DNA of 64,000 nt from an uncultured Bacteroides sp. (GCF_959029255.1 NZ_CAUFUE010000020.1:31508-95507), one strand, 5' to 3'; shown: positions 9,404-19,052, counted from the first letter of the stretch. Numbers and translations: made by a program. Notes: a model not told the origin generated them from the sequence alone.

Positions 9404-10375
9404 ATGAGTAACAAAATCACAATTCCTTGGGAAGAGCGTCCGCAAGGTTGTACAGATGTAATGTGGCGCTATTCAAAGAATCCGGTCATCGGACGTTATC
9501 ATATTCCTTCATCAAACAGCATCTTCAATAGCGCGGTTGTTCCTTTTGGAGATGGATTTGCCGGAGTGTTCCGTTGTGACAACAAAGCTGTTCAGATGAA
9601 TATCTTTGCAGGTTTTAGCAAGGATGGCATTAACTGGGAAATCAGTCATGAGCCAATCCGGTTCAAAGCAGGAAACACGGAAATGATAGAATCCGAATAT
9701 AAGTATGACCCGCGCGTGACGTGGATTGAAGACCGTTACTGGATTACATGGTGCAACGGATACCACGGACCCACAATCGGCATCGGCTATACATTCGATT
9801 TCAAAGAGTTCTTCCAATGCGAGAATGCTTTCTTGCCATTCAACCGTAACGGTGTACTTTTCCCGCAAAAGATAAATGGAAAATATGCCATGCTGAGCCG
9901 TCCGAGCGACAATGGACATACACCATTTGGTGATATTTATATGAGCTATAGCCCGGATATGAAATATTGGGGCGAACATCGTTGCGTGATGAAAGTTACC
10001 CCTTTTCCCGAGAGTGCATGGCAATGTACAAAGATAGGTGCAGGTTCGGTACCCTTCCTGACGGAAGAAGGCTGGTTGATGTTTTATCACGGAGTGATTA
10101 CAACCTGTAACGGTTTCCGCTATTCTATGGGAGCGGTTATCCTTGATAAGGAAAATCCTGAAAAAGTACTTTATCGGACACGTGAATATCTGCTTGCTCC
10201 TGCTGCTCCTTATGAATTACAAGGAGACGTTCCTAATGTGGTGTTTCCTTGTGCGGCATTGCAAGATGGAGAAAGGGTAGCCGTATATTATGGTGCTGCC
10301 GATACGGTGGTAGGAATGGCTTTCGGTTATATCACTGAAATAGTGGAATTCATAAAACGGACAAGCATTGTCTAA
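9404..10375 (+). CDS. GH130 beta-1,4-mannosyl-N-acetylglucosamine phosphorylase
   Basis: This 323-residue cytoplasmic enzyme has no signal peptide. It has the GH130 five-blade propeller pattern with stretches SNSIFNSAVVPFGDGFAGVFR, YKYDPRVTWIEDRYWITW and LSRPSDNGHTPFGDI. It closely resembles BT1033, which phosphorolyses Man-beta-1,4-GlcNAc to mannose-1-phosphate and GlcNAc in N-glycan breakdown. The probable general acid is the Asp of the YDPRV motif. It completes the locus: surface GH18 release, periplasmic GH92 trimming, MFS import, then phosphorolysis. Mannan-type GH130 enzymes share the fold, but the N-glycan neighbours favour the Man-GlcNAc activity. Confidence 0.9.
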   Translation: MSNKITIPWEERPQGCTDVMWRYSKNPVIGRYHIPSSNSIFNSAVVPFGDGFAGVFRCDNKAVQMNIFAGFSKDGINWEISHEPIRFKAGNTEMIESEYKYDPRVTWIEDRYWITWCNGYHGPTIGIGYTFDFKEFFQCENAFLPFNRNGVLFPQKINGKYAMLSRPSDNGHTPFGDIYMSYSPDMKYWGEHRCVMKVTPFPESAWQCTKIGAGSVPFLTEEGWLMFYHGVITTCNGFRYSMGAVILDKENPEKVLYRTREYLLAPAAPYELQGDVPNVVFPCAALQDGERVAVYYGAADTVVGMAFGYITEIVEFIKRTSIV

Positions 10376-10418
10376 GTAAGGAGATTGTATGTCCTGCCGA
10401 TATATCATCATGTCATAA

Positions 10419-10457
10419 TAAAGCGCGACGGTAGAACATTCTACCATCACGCTTTAC
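10419..10457. terminator. Bidirectional hairpin between convergent genes
   Basis: A 17-base stem (AAAGCGCGACGGTAGAA against TTCTACCATCACGCTTT, two mismatched or wobble pairs, three-base loop) lies between the end of the GH130 gene and the convergent TraB/GumN gene. On the minus strand both imperfect pairs become G-U wobbles, so the hairpin is stronger there. A long U-tract is lacking, but its position supports transcription termination in both directions. Confidence 0.7.
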
Positions 10458-10505
10458 ATAAATTGCTATTGCAATTACAACTTTAGAGAGAATTTGTTAG
10501 AGAAT

Positions 10506-11390
10506 TTATTTCATAGGTTCTATGATATAGCCTTGTTGTTCCAGTAAACTCAATACACCGTTGTTTCCCGGCAGATGTCCGGCGCCTACAACAAAGAGGG
10601 TAGGAGCTTCTTTCATGATGTTTGGCATTTTCTTGCTCCATGCTTTATTGCGATTGTCAAGCAGGGCTTCCAACTCACCAGGCAGGGGGTCGCAGGAGTT
10701 CCCCTCTCTTTCTTCGAAAATACTCAATAAGCCATTTAAATCTTGAGCTTTATAGAAAACTACAGCTTTCCGGCTTGTCTCTATTGCTTTTTCAATATTG
10801 CTGATGGTACAGTATAGTAACTCTGCCTGACGTTGTAATGTTTGACTGTTGAATAAAACATCCAATTGAGATTGGGCGGTTTCCAGTCCACCGACTTTCT
10901 TGCCGTTCTGTTGGGCTTGTTGTTGGAAGTAAGTATCCAATTGTTCTTGAGGATTGAAACCTTTAAGATGCTTCATGCTGAAAATAAGTTCCAACTGTTG
11001 GTTGATAAATGTGGGCTTTATTTGTGCCAACATGGAGATGTCTGCCTTTAGATTCTCCTTCACTATTTTCCCAAGCAGTTCGTATTGTTCAGGAGTAAAC
11101 AAGCTTTGTAAAGTTGTGTCGGCGGGCATCATCATCATTTTCTGCATTTCCTGCATGAAAGCAGGTGCCGCCATTTCAGACATCACTACTTCACCATAAA
11201 CTTGGGAGGTTTCATTGATGGCTTGTGGCATACCGGCGATACTGTCTTTGATGCTGAGTGGCGCCAGATGGTGTGTCCCAAAAATGTAGGAAGGTTTTTC
11301 CAAACCGTTACCGGAGATTTTCCACAAGAGTTGTGCATTGCTATTCAGTGCAACGCAGATAAACAGGAGTATTCCTAAAATCTTCTTCAT
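10506..11390 (-). CDS. TraB/GumN family protein, secreted
   Basis: The 294-residue product starts with a cleavable signal peptide (MKKILGILLFICVALNSNAQ). It has the TraB/GumN hallmarks: an N-terminal GTHH motif (YIFGTHHLAP) and a C-terminal VVGAGHLPGNNGV motif. This family is related to Tiki metalloproteases; the His residues of both motifs and conserved Glu residues are proposed metal ligands. The actual substrate in Bacteroides is unknown. It lies 87 bases downstream of the NlpC/P60 gene on the same strand and may be co-transcribed with it. Confidence 0.85.
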   Translation of the reverse strand: MKKILGILLFICVALNSNAQLLWKISGNGLEKPSYIFGTHHLAPLSIKDSIAGMPQAINETSQVYGEVVMSEMAAPAFMQEMQKMMMMPADTTLQSLFTPEQYELLGKIVKENLKADISMLAQIKPTFINQQLELIFSMKHLKGFNPQEQLDTYFQQQAQQNGKKVGGLETAQSQLDVLFNSQTLQRQAELLYCTISNIEKAIETSRKAVVFYKAQDLNGLLSIFEEREGNSCDPLPGELEALLDNRNKAWSKKMPNIMKEAPTLFVVGAGHLPGNNGVLSLLEQQGYIIEPMK

Positions 11391-11477
11391 TATTTTCTTT
11401 CTTATAGGGTTAATTCTGAATTATAAGTCGGAAAGAAATGAAGATAATCACAAAAGGTAAAAAAAATCAGCGTATTG

Positions 11478-11990
11478 TTAATTGGCCCTTCCTCCGCAAA
11501 GCCAATATTGCGTATAATATTTTTCCTTAAGACTGCTGACAATTACTCCTTGGCTGGTGCTGGCATGGACAAACTTTCCATCTTTGAGGTAGATGCCTAC
11601 ATGCGCTACCTTTTTGCGTGAGTTACGGCTGGTAAAGAATACCAAATCTCCCTCGCGCAGGTTGCGGCGGGAGATTTTATGGCTTTCTTTTAATTGCCCG
11701 TCTGTGCTTCTCGACAGACGGGTGCGATACACTTTCTTATAGAGTTGCGATACCAATCCCGAACAATCTGTGCCGCGCTTGGTGTCACCACCGGCACGAT
11801 AAGGAGTACCTATCCATTCGGCTGCATTGACATACAGCCTGTGATTGTCTTCCAGCCCGATATCTATGCCTAGGCGTATGGAAGCTTGGGCCAATGCTTT
11901 GTAGTCAAGGCGTGGGGCGGAAGAGTGGCAAGAACTTAAACCTATTAACAATCCGGTGAGGGCAACTATATACGAAAGGGCTCTTTTCAT
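11478..11990 (-). CDS. NlpC/P60 peptidoglycan hydrolase lipoprotein
   Basis: This 170-residue lipoprotein (signal ending GLSSC) has an NlpC/P60 cysteine peptidase domain from about residue 50. The catalytic Cys is in GTDCSGLV, the His in KVAHVGIYL and the third polar residue in FVHASTS. It should cut peptide stems in cell-wall material. Its start overlaps the end of the ABC ATPase gene by four bases, so the two are translationally linked, although a functional link is not evident. Confidence 0.9.
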   Translation of the reverse strand: MKRALSYIVALTGLLIGLSSCHSSAPRLDYKALAQASIRLGIDIGLEDNHRLYVNAAEWIGTPYRAGGDTKRGTDCSGLVSQLYKKVYRTRLSRSTDGQLKESHKISRRNLREGDLVFFTSRNSRKKVAHVGIYLKDGKFVHASTSQGVIVSSLKEKYYTQYWLCGGRAN

Positions 11991-12796
11991 TCTTCAGTAT
12001 TCTTAGGCGCTTCGGCAGAACTTGCTGTTTCAAGAGTTTCCTCAGTTTCGTTCGGCTTTTCTGCTTCGTTCAGTTCTTCTGTTATTTCTTTTTCTACGTC
12101 AACGTTGAAATAAGCTTCCAGCTCTTTCTCTGCCGAATTATTCTCATTCTGGATATCGCGGATGATAATGCCATGTTCCAGCAGTGCGATACGTGGACAA
12201 ACGTCTACCGTGTGGTTCAGGTTGTGGCTGGAGATGATGACAGTTGCTCCATGTTCCTCATTGTACTTTTTCAGCAGATGCTTGATGATGGACTGCGAAC
12301 TGGGGTCGAGGAAATTAAACGGTTCATCCAAGATGAGCAATTGCGGATGATGGAGCATGGCGGATATAATACCGATTTTCTGTTTGTTTCCGGCAGAGAA
12401 ATTGCGTATGAATTTCTTTTGTCCCATGACTTCACCGTTCATGAAGCGCTCAAAAGGAGCGATACGTTCATCCACCTCTTCCTTTTTCAATCCGTACATC
12501 TTTCCGATGAAATAGAAATATTCTTCGGGTGTAAGGTAGTCTATCAGAAAGCCGTCATCAATGAAAGCGCCGGTAAAGTTTTTCCAGTCCTCGCTCTTGC
12601 TGACGTCTATATCATTAATGGTAACATTTCCATTGTCAGCTTTCAGCAAGTCCAGCATCAGGCGGAAGAGGGTGGTCTTTCCGGCTCCGTTGTTCCCCAC
12701 CAAACCAAGCATATCACCCTGGTTGATTGTATATTTTTCAATATCAACGGCTCTCTTGTCGCCGAAGTTCTTTTGAAGATTATTAATCTGTATCAT
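11987..12796 (-). CDS. ABC transporter ATP-binding protein with Glu-rich tail
   Basis: This 269-residue ATPase has Walker A GNNGAGKTT, an ABC signature FSAGNKQKIGI (Asn-Lys variant of SGGQ-type loops), Walker B LLILDEPFNFLDP and the switch His in IISSHNLNH. It ends with about 40 residues rich in Glu, Asn and Thr (EKELEAYFNVDVEKEITEEL onwards), which is unusual for a nucleotide-binding subunit. It lies just downstream of a DUF5687-like membrane protein that should be its permease. The substrate is unknown. The 35-base gap to the permease contains the AT-rich word TTTAATGTTTAATG. Confidence 0.88.
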   Translation of the reverse strand: MIQINNLQKNFGDKRAVDIEKYTINQGDMLGLVGNNGAGKTTLFRLMLDLLKADNGNVTINDIDVSKSEDWKNFTGAFIDDGFLIDYLTPEEYFYFIGKMYGLKKEEVDERIAPFERFMNGEVMGQKKFIRNFSAGNKQKIGIISAMLHHPQLLILDEPFNFLDPSSQSIIKHLLKKYNEEHGATVIISSHNLNHTVDVCPRIALLEHGIIIRDIQNENNSAEKELEAYFNVDVEKEITEELNEAEKPNETEETLETASSAEAPKNTEE

Positions 12797-12831
12797 GTTG
12801 ATGTTTAATGTTTAATGATTAATTACTTTTC

Positions 12832-14319
12832 TCATTGTCTGCTGTCTCTGAAACCTTCCATATTCTTGTAACGGCGTTTCATGAAGCGGTGATACACATT
12901 CATCAGCCAGAAGCGGGAAGTCAGGATAAATCCTGCACCTATTACAATAAGGATGCATGCGGTAACCGTGGGACCGAAGAAGGCGTTCAATACAAAGTTC
13001 ATAAGCAAGGGAATACCGAAAGCCGCACCGGCTATCAGGTTTTGCAATCCGGTTCCCATATTATGGCGATTGGTCATTTTGGCGTTCAGGTCTACCGTCT
13101 TATTGTTGTATACAGCCAGTTGGAACAAACAGAAATAAACACATCCGGCTACGAATATGGCCCAGGCAAAACAGCTTAATACGAGGAGTTTTCCCGTAGC
13201 CATGGCAGGTATCATCAGCACCATGGGAATAAGTATGGCAACACTATACAATATGTATTTGGCACGGAGCAATGTGTATATCGATTCCTTACGGCTCATC
13301 AATCCGTCAATGTAGTTACCTTCATAACTCATCAGGCTGGAAAGGAACAGAATGCCGAAGATAACGAAATTATACACCATGATAAAGTTCTTCATCCCCT
13401 GTCCATCATACACTTCGGTGAAACTGAGGATGCAACTGAAAGCAATTACCACGATAAACACCATACGTAAGGCTGTCTTGCAAACTTTGTTGCGTAACAG
13501 CATTTTCAGTTCCAGACGCATGTATTCACCTATTTCGCCATAGCGGTCCAGGAATTTATATTCCGAAACATGCTTTACTTTCGTATCTTCTACTTTATTG
13601 ATTTCATCGTAAATCAGTCCAATCATCAATACACGGTTTATGAACCACATCAGGGCAATAGCTATCAGCACTCCGATAAATGACAACAGGTTTCCGGTAA
13701 TGAAACCCTCTCCGAGGTTTATCGATAAGTCAAATAACGGGCTGTTTTCCGGTATGAACAATCCTGCCGCTATACCTCCATATGCAACAATTGGTAAAGC
13801 TATCCACCAGATGCGTTCATTCATCAGGGTGCGGCACAACAGGAACCAGTAATTATTGAAAACCATCAGTAGCCAGATACCGATGCAGTAGGTCAATACA
13901 CCCATTATGCCATAGAATTTGGTGATGGTGACAATGGCGAATGGTACGAAAAAGAACAACCATATCAGGTTGAAGCCATTCAGACCGGAGCGTATCAGCA
14001 AAAAGTCGATTAGACGGTTCCGCCTTACGGGGAGCAGCAGATAGGGCTTTACCTCCTGTGTCGGTGTTTTTTGAAAAGGAAAACGCATCATAAAGTCCAG
14101 GACCAGAACAAAGATTAGTCCACTGTTCAGTACGTGATAGGCTTCCGTTGCACCGCCGTCGAAAGCAAAAGCGAAGGTCGTTCCGAAGAACATCAGATAG
14201 CCGGCCCAAAAGATTGCCATGAAGTACATCCAGAACTTGCCGAACTTGTTCTTTTCGTACATCGGGTTTCGTTTGGCCGCCAGTTTACCGTGCTTGCGCA
14301 GTTCTAAAAATAGGCTCAT
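12832..14319 (-). CDS. DUF5687-like ABC transporter permease
   Basis: The 495-residue product has about twelve hydrophobic segments and resembles the DUF5687 family of Bacteroidetes membrane proteins found beside ABC ATPases. It begins MSLFLELRKHGKLAAKRNPM. The start at 14319 is chosen because the longer frame reaching 14376 would translate the terminator hairpin of the upstream M16 gene (its first residues MFEKKQRGLFYI come from that hairpin). It forms a pair with the ATPase 35 bases downstream. The transported substrate is not known. Confidence 0.82.
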   Translation of the reverse strand: MSLFLELRKHGKLAAKRNPMYEKNKFGKFWMYFMAIFWAGYLMFFGTTFAFAFDGGATEAYHVLNSGLIFVLVLDFMMRFPFQKTPTQEVKPYLLLPVRRNRLIDFLLIRSGLNGFNLIWLFFFVPFAIVTITKFYGIMGVLTYCIGIWLLMVFNNYWFLLCRTLMNERIWWIALPIVAYGGIAAGLFIPENSPLFDLSINLGEGFITGNLLSFIGVLIAIALMWFINRVLMIGLIYDEINKVEDTKVKHVSEYKFLDRYGEIGEYMRLELKMLLRNKVCKTALRMVFIVVIAFSCILSFTEVYDGQGMKNFIMVYNFVIFGILFLSSLMSYEGNYIDGLMSRKESIYTLLRAKYILYSVAILIPMVLMIPAMATGKLLVLSCFAWAIFVAGCVYFCLFQLAVYNNKTVDLNAKMTNRHNMGTGLQNLIAGAAFGIPLLMNFVLNAFFGPTVTACILIVIGAGFILTSRFWLMNVYHRFMKRRYKNMEGFRDSRQ

Positions 14320-14340
14320 TGTGTGTAGATGATTAGAATG

Positions 14341-14385
14341 TATATAAAAAAGGCCACGCTGCTTTTTTTCAAACAACGCAGCCTT
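14341..14385 (-). terminator. Rho-independent terminator after the M16 peptidase gene
   Basis: Read on the minus strand, the sequence just past the M16 stop forms a stem (AAGGCTGCGTTGTT with AGCAGCGTGGCCTT, several G-U pairs) followed by a run of six T. It separates the M16 unit from the ABC transporter unit and shows that the permease must start downstream of it. Confidence 0.8.
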
Positions 14386-14401
14386 CTTGGATTATAAGCT
14401 A

Positions 14402-17227
14402 TTATTTGCTTTCTGCTTCAGGACTGATCATTGATACTTCAATCTCATTTTTTTGCTTGAGCAAATCATCAGCAAATTTCTGAATGTCTTTCATCGTGAT
14501 GCTGTTTACAATTTGTTCGTAATCATTGATGCGATCCATACCGGTGAATAGGTATTCATCAATGCCGCCCAGCCAATAGCTGTTTTCTTTCAAGTCTTCG
14601 GCATGTTTTTTCAGCATAAACTCTTTCACCTTGTTTAGATTTTCTTCGGTAGAACCTGCTTTTGCAAAGTTGTTAAGTTCGTCGAAGATAATCTTCATCA
14701 GCTTCTCTCTCTTTGCAGGTGCAGTATCGAAGATAATCTGCAAAACAGCCTTCTCCGTCGGATACTTTCTCAATTGTCCGCCTACATATACACCGTACGT
14801 ACCACCTTCATCCTCACGCATTTTGGCAGTGTAAATCAGGTCAAGGATTTGTCCGGCCATATCCAGTAAGATGTCGTTCTTTAAGTTATACTTACAGTCG
14901 CCGCTAATCAGGATAAAGTTAGAAGCTTTGGCAGTCTCTTGTTTGCGGATGAATTCATTCTTATAGGCACCCTGGCGTATTTCAACCTTATTATCTTTGA
15001 AAGTCTCCTTACGGTTGATGGCAGGCAGTGCGCCTAAGTATTGGGCAATCAACGGTTTCATTTGCTCAACGTCTACGTTTCCTACAAAAATGAAAGTGAA
15101 GTCGCTGGCATCTTTATAACGGTCATTGTACATTGACAGGATTTTATCATAGTCCATCTTGTCAATCATGTCGCCTTTGATTCTCACCTGTCTGGGGTGC
15201 TTCATGTAGATACCGGCTTGAATTGAGTCACTGAAAGCCACCTGTGGATTCATTTCCATGTTGAGCAATGCGGCTTTGTTACGGTTCTTGTAAGAAGCGA
15301 ATGCCTCGTCGTCACGGCGTGGAGCGGTGAATGTCAGATAAGTCAACTGCATCATGGTCTCAAAATCTTTCGGAGAGCAACTGCCGTTAACGGCTTCCGT
15401 CTTGTCACCGATACCATAGCTTACAGAAGCTTTCTTTCCTGCCAATACTTTTTCAAGGTTCACAGCGCTGAAGTTTCCTAAACCACCTACACTTACGGCA
15501 TCCAACCCGTTGATATTGATAATCTCTGAATTAGGGAACAAAGAGCTACCACCCAGGCTGACACCCTTCATGCGGATTTCATCAGCCTTGAAGTCAGTCT
15601 TCTTGATGATAACCTTAACACCGTTGGACAGCGTCAAAGTTGTAGTACCGAATATATCATCCTTCTTTTCAGATACGATTTTACCACCCTTCGGAGCTTC
15701 TTTCATCAACGGCTCGTCAGATACCTTGTCCACGTATGCCGTCAATTTCTCAGCTTTTACATCTTTCAGGATTTTCTTGATTGCATCTTCCGAAGGTATT
15801 TTCAATCCTTCTTTTTCAGGAGCGAGGATGGCAACTACCTGGTTGCTGTCCGTAACGAGTTCCTGCATCATCTGGTTCAGCGCTGCTACGGGGATGGCAG
15901 GAGCAATCTGGTTGATGATGGCATATTCGTTTTCAATGCCCGGGATAGGTTCGTTATCAAGGAAATGACGGACATATTCGTTCACATACTCCTCATTTTT
16001 GCGCTTGTCGCGTTCGTTGAAAGCAGATTCCAGTTGGCGCAGATATTCAGCGCGGGCACGGTTGTATTCTGTTTCGGTAAATCCGAACTGGCGTGCACGT
16101 TCAGTCTCGCGAAGCAGGGCGGCGATACCGTTTTCTATGGCATCTTCCTTGCAAACTACGATACCTGTAAATGCATCCTTTGTTTTAGCGACAAAGAAAT
16201 CATCATCGTATGTAGTGGCGTAGATATACGGAGGATTCGCTGTTTGTACCAATTCGTTCAAACGCGCATTCAGCATGTTGTTGATAAGGGTAGTCGCATA
16301 GTCTTGCAGCAGATAGCCCATGTTGGTCTTTTCAGCATCAGGGGTAGTTTCGTGCTTGTTGAAGACTAAAGCCTGTACGTTGGGCTGTTCCTTGTCTTTA
16401 TAGATAATAACAATCGGTTCCTTGTTGTCATTTACCGGATAATATTCACGCTTGGCAGCATTGGGCTGTGCGGGGATGTCGGAGAAAATCTTCTTGATTT
16501 GAGCTTCGATGGCGTCTACGTCCACATCACCTACCACAACGATACCTTGCAAGTCGGGGCGATACCATTTTTCATAATAATCTCTCAAAGTCTGAGGTTT
16601 GAAGTTCATTACCACCTCCATGGTTCCGATAGGGAAACAGTGGGCATACTTGGTTCCTTCAAACATCACGGGCAACATCTTTTCCTGGAAACGCTGGATG
16701 GCACTCATGCTGGTACGCCATTCTTCGTTGATAACTCCACGTTCCTTGTCTATTTCTTTCGGATCGAGAGTAAGGTCGTTACTCCAGTCGTGCAAAATCA
16801 GCAGACAAGAGTCGATAGCTCCCGGAGTAGTTACGGGGACATTGGAGATATTGTATACGGTTTCGTCAACGGAAGTATAAGCGTTCAGGTTTTCGCCGAA
16901 CTTCACACCGATACGTTCCAGATATTGTTTCAAAGCGTCACCCGGGAAGTGAGTGGTTCCATTGAAGCACATGTGTTCCAGGAAGTGGGCAAGGCCGCGT
17001 TGGCTTTCTTCTTCCTGAATAGAACCTACTTTCTGGGCAATATAGAAATCAGCCCGGTTGGCAGGAAGGTTGTTCTTGCGGATGTAATACGTCAATCCGT
17101 TGTCTAATTTACCTATGCGTACGTTTTTGTCAACGGGGATAGGCGGCATTTGCTGGGCAAATACTTGTTGAAAGTTGCAGCAAATTATCAGTGCTACAAT
17201 CCATAAACTGCGTAATAAATGTTTCAT
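14402..17227 (-). CDS. M16 family (insulinase-like) zinc metallopeptidase
   Basis: This 941-residue secreted protein has signal peptide MKHLLRSLWIVALIICC-NFQQVFAQ. It has a full two-half M16 layout. The zinc motif HFLEH is at residues 81-85 (inverted HxxEH), with the downstream Glu ligand in ERGVINEEW at about 163-171. The second half, starting near residue 500, lacks this motif, as usual for the inactive C-terminal half. It is likely periplasmic and may degrade peptides. It lies 76 bases downstream of kdsA on the same strand and is followed by a terminator. Confidence 0.92.
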   Translation of the reverse strand: MKHLLRSLWIVALIICCNFQQVFAQQMPPIPVDKNVRIGKLDNGLTYYIRKNNLPANRADFYIAQKVGSIQEEESQRGLAHFLEHMCFNGTTHFPGDALKQYLERIGVKFGENLNAYTSVDETVYNISNVPVTTPGAIDSCLLILHDWSNDLTLDPKEIDKERGVINEEWRTSMSAIQRFQEKMLPVMFEGTKYAHCFPIGTMEVVMNFKPQTLRDYYEKWYRPDLQGIVVVGDVDVDAIEAQIKKIFSDIPAQPNAAKREYYPVNDNKEPIVIIYKDKEQPNVQALVFNKHETTPDAEKTNMGYLLQDYATTLINNMLNARLNELVQTANPPYIYATTYDDDFFVAKTKDAFTGIVVCKEDAIENGIAALLRETERARQFGFTETEYNRARAEYLRQLESAFNERDKRKNEEYVNEYVRHFLDNEPIPGIENEYAIINQIAPAIPVAALNQMMQELVTDSNQVVAILAPEKEGLKIPSEDAIKKILKDVKAEKLTAYVDKVSDEPLMKEAPKGGKIVSEKKDDIFGTTTLTLSNGVKVIIKKTDFKADEIRMKGVSLGGSSLFPNSEIININGLDAVSVGGLGNFSAVNLEKVLAGKKASVSYGIGDKTEAVNGSCSPKDFETMMQLTYLTFTAPRRDDEAFASYKNRNKAALLNMEMNPQVAFSDSIQAGIYMKHPRQVRIKGDMIDKMDYDKILSMYNDRYKDASDFTFIFVGNVDVEQMKPLIAQYLGALPAINRKETFKDNKVEIRQGAYKNEFIRKQETAKASNFILISGDCKYNLKNDILLDMAGQILDLIYTAKMREDEGGTYGVYVGGQLRKYPTEKAVLQIIFDTAPAKREKLMKIIFDELNNFAKAGSTEENLNKVKEFMLKKHAEDLKENSYWLGGIDEYLFTGMDRINDYEQIVNSITMKDIQKFADDLLKQKNEIEVSMISPEAESK

Positions 17228-17303
17228 TATAGTTGTTTAATTAAAATGTTCTTTGACCTATATGTCGGCTAGCGGAATAATAAATCACAATGGAATGGAA
17301 AAA

Positions 17304-18107
17304 TTATTCTTTTACGGCTTCGCGGATACGAACCAACTTAGTCAACAAGCCTTCCAGCAGGTCTAGTTTCAGCATATTGGCGCCATCACTCTTGGCCACA
17401 GCGGGGTTCTCGTGAGTTTCAATAAATAAGCCGTCCACACCCACTGCGACGCCGGCTTTGGCAACCGTTTCAATCAACTGGGGCATACCGCCGGTGACTC
17501 CGCTGGTCTGGTTAGGCTGTTGCAGAGAATGGGTCACATCCAGAATGACGGGGAAACCGAAAGCCTGCATTTCAGGGATACCGCGATAATCAATCACCAA
17601 GTCCTGGTAGCCGAACGTCGTACCGCGTTCCGTGAGCATCACATTCTTATTTCCCGCTTCCACCACTTTATCTGCCGCAAAGCGCATGGCAAGAGGGGAG
17701 AGGAACTGACCTTTCTTGATATTGATAATCTTGCCCGTCTTGGCGGCGGCTATCAGCAAGTCCGTCTGGCGGCAAAGGAAAGCGGGGATTTGCAGTATGT
17801 CCACGTACTCCGCCGCCATCGTAGCCTCTTCTGCGGCATGGATATCCGTCACGGTAGGAACTCCGAACGTGTCGTGTACTTTCTTTAATATTTTCAATGC
17901 TTTCTCGTCACCGATACCCATGAAAGAGTCCAGGCGCGAGCGGTTGGCTTTGCGGTAAGAACCTTTAAATACGTATGGGATTTGCAGTTTTTCGGTGATG
18001 GTTACTATACGCTCTGCGATGCGCATCGCCATTTCTTCTCCTTCGATGACGCAAGGACCTGCCAAAAGAAAGAAGTTACCGGCAGGATTATTTTTCAGTT
18101 CAATCAT
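17304..18107 (-). CDS. kdsA: 3-deoxy-8-phosphooctulonate (KDO-8-P) synthase
   Basis: The 267-residue cytoplasmic enzyme condenses phosphoenolpyruvate with arabinose-5-phosphate to make KDO-8-phosphate for lipopolysaccharide. Typical blocks are LLAGPCVIEG, VFKGSYRKANRSR, DILQIPAFLCRQTDLL, NVMLTERGTTFGY and LDVTHSLQQPN. The length matches the family, and the Cys of the AGPCVIEG loop points to the usual active-site layout. The gene begins 14 bases after the stop of the lipid kinase gene, so it belongs to the miaA-lipid kinase-kdsA unit. Confidence 0.96.
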   Translation of the reverse strand: MIELKNNPAGNFFLLAGPCVIEGEEMAMRIAERIVTITEKLQIPYVFKGSYRKANRSRLDSFMGIGDEKALKILKKVHDTFGVPTVTDIHAAEEATMAAEYVDILQIPAFLCRQTDLLIAAAKTGKIINIKKGQFLSPLAMRFAADKVVEAGNKNVMLTERGTTFGYQDLVIDYRGIPEMQAFGFPVILDVTHSLQQPNQTSGVTGGMPQLIETVAKAGVAVGVDGLFIETHENPAVAKSDGANMLKLDLLEGLLTKLVRIREAVKE

Positions 18108-18120
18108 ATCTTATTTTTAT

Positions 18121-19047
18121 TTAATTGGGTATAATCAGCGTTATCGCCTCATGCATCACCCCGATGTCCAGCGGGAAGTGCCGGTCAAGGATACGTCCGT
18201 CCAAATCGACAGAAGCGTTTTGCGCGCGAAGCACCTTAACCTTCTGCGTGCGGTAGGGCATCACGACTTTATGGTTCAGGATTCTGCCTTGGATAAGCAT
18301 CCATAGCCCCGACCAAAGTTGCAACAGCTCCGGGCGGTAGATTACGGAAACATCCAGCCAGCCATTATAGGGCACGGCGCTTGGCGCCTGTCCATATCCC
18401 CATGCGCTTCCTATGCAAACCGTCATGATGCGTCCACGTATGTGCTCACCGTTTATTTTCAGATGCATGCGGTATAATTTACGTTCAAAAATGATGGAGA
18501 GTAGCGCCATGAAATAGGAGAGGAATTTCACTCCCCAGAAACGTTTGCACTGGTCGGTAATCTTCACGATACGTGCGCCGAGTCCTATGTTGATGGCGTT
18601 CAGGAAATAGCGTGTCAAATGTTTCTCGCCATCATAGTAATAGCAGGTGCCGACGTCTATCTTCCTGCGTCGGTTGTTGATGATGCAATCTACCGCTTTC
18701 TTGTATTCGGAACTCATTTCCCAATAGTTGGCAAAGTCGTTGCCTATGCCATTTGGGATAATTCCGATGGCTATGTTTTCCTTATCTTCCGCATTGGAGA
18801 GCATGATGCCGTTGATAGCGTCGTTCAAAGCGCCGTCACCACCCACAATGACGATGGTGCGGTAACCGTTGTTGGCTAGGATACCTGCCAGGCGCTCTAC
18901 CGAACCAAACCCCTCGGACTGCACGTAGTCGTAAGACACGCCTTTGCCGTCCATGTATTCTTTAATTTCTTTCCACCGTTTCTGCACCTTTCGTGTTCCG
19001 GCTTTAGGGTTATATATCACACCCCACTTTTCGGGTTCTACGCTCAT
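18121..19047 (-). CDS. YegS/DagK-family lipid kinase
   Basis: This 308-residue protein has the diacylglycerol-kinase catalytic core: YNPKAG near the N-terminus, the glycine-rich GGDGALNDAINGI motif (about 80-92) and IPNGIGNDFA. The C-terminal half is the beta-rich second domain of the YegS/BmrU type. It should phosphorylate a lipid at the inner membrane face, but the lipid (diacylglycerol, sphingoid base or other) cannot be told from the sequence. In Bacteroides a sphingolipid-related role is possible. It sits between miaA and kdsA. Confidence 0.88.
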   Translation of the reverse strand: MSVEPEKWGVIYNPKAGTRKVQKRWKEIKEYMDGKGVSYDYVQSEGFGSVERLAGILANNGYRTIVIVGGDGALNDAINGIMLSNAEDKENIAIGIIPNGIGNDFANYWEMSSEYKKAVDCIINNRRRKIDVGTCYYYDGEKHLTRYFLNAINIGLGARIVKITDQCKRFWGVKFLSYFMALLSIIFERKLYRMHLKINGEHIRGRIMTVCIGSAWGYGQAPSAVPYNGWLDVSVIYRPELLQLWSGLWMLIQGRILNHKVVMPYRTQKVKVLRAQNASVDLDGRILDRHFPLDIGVMHEAITLIIPN

Positions 19048-19052
19048 GAGTT

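Noticed and set aside
12173..12808. 211-codon frame opposite the ABC ATPase
   Set aside because: It is a shadow of a clear ATPase gene with all motifs; no signal or family features.
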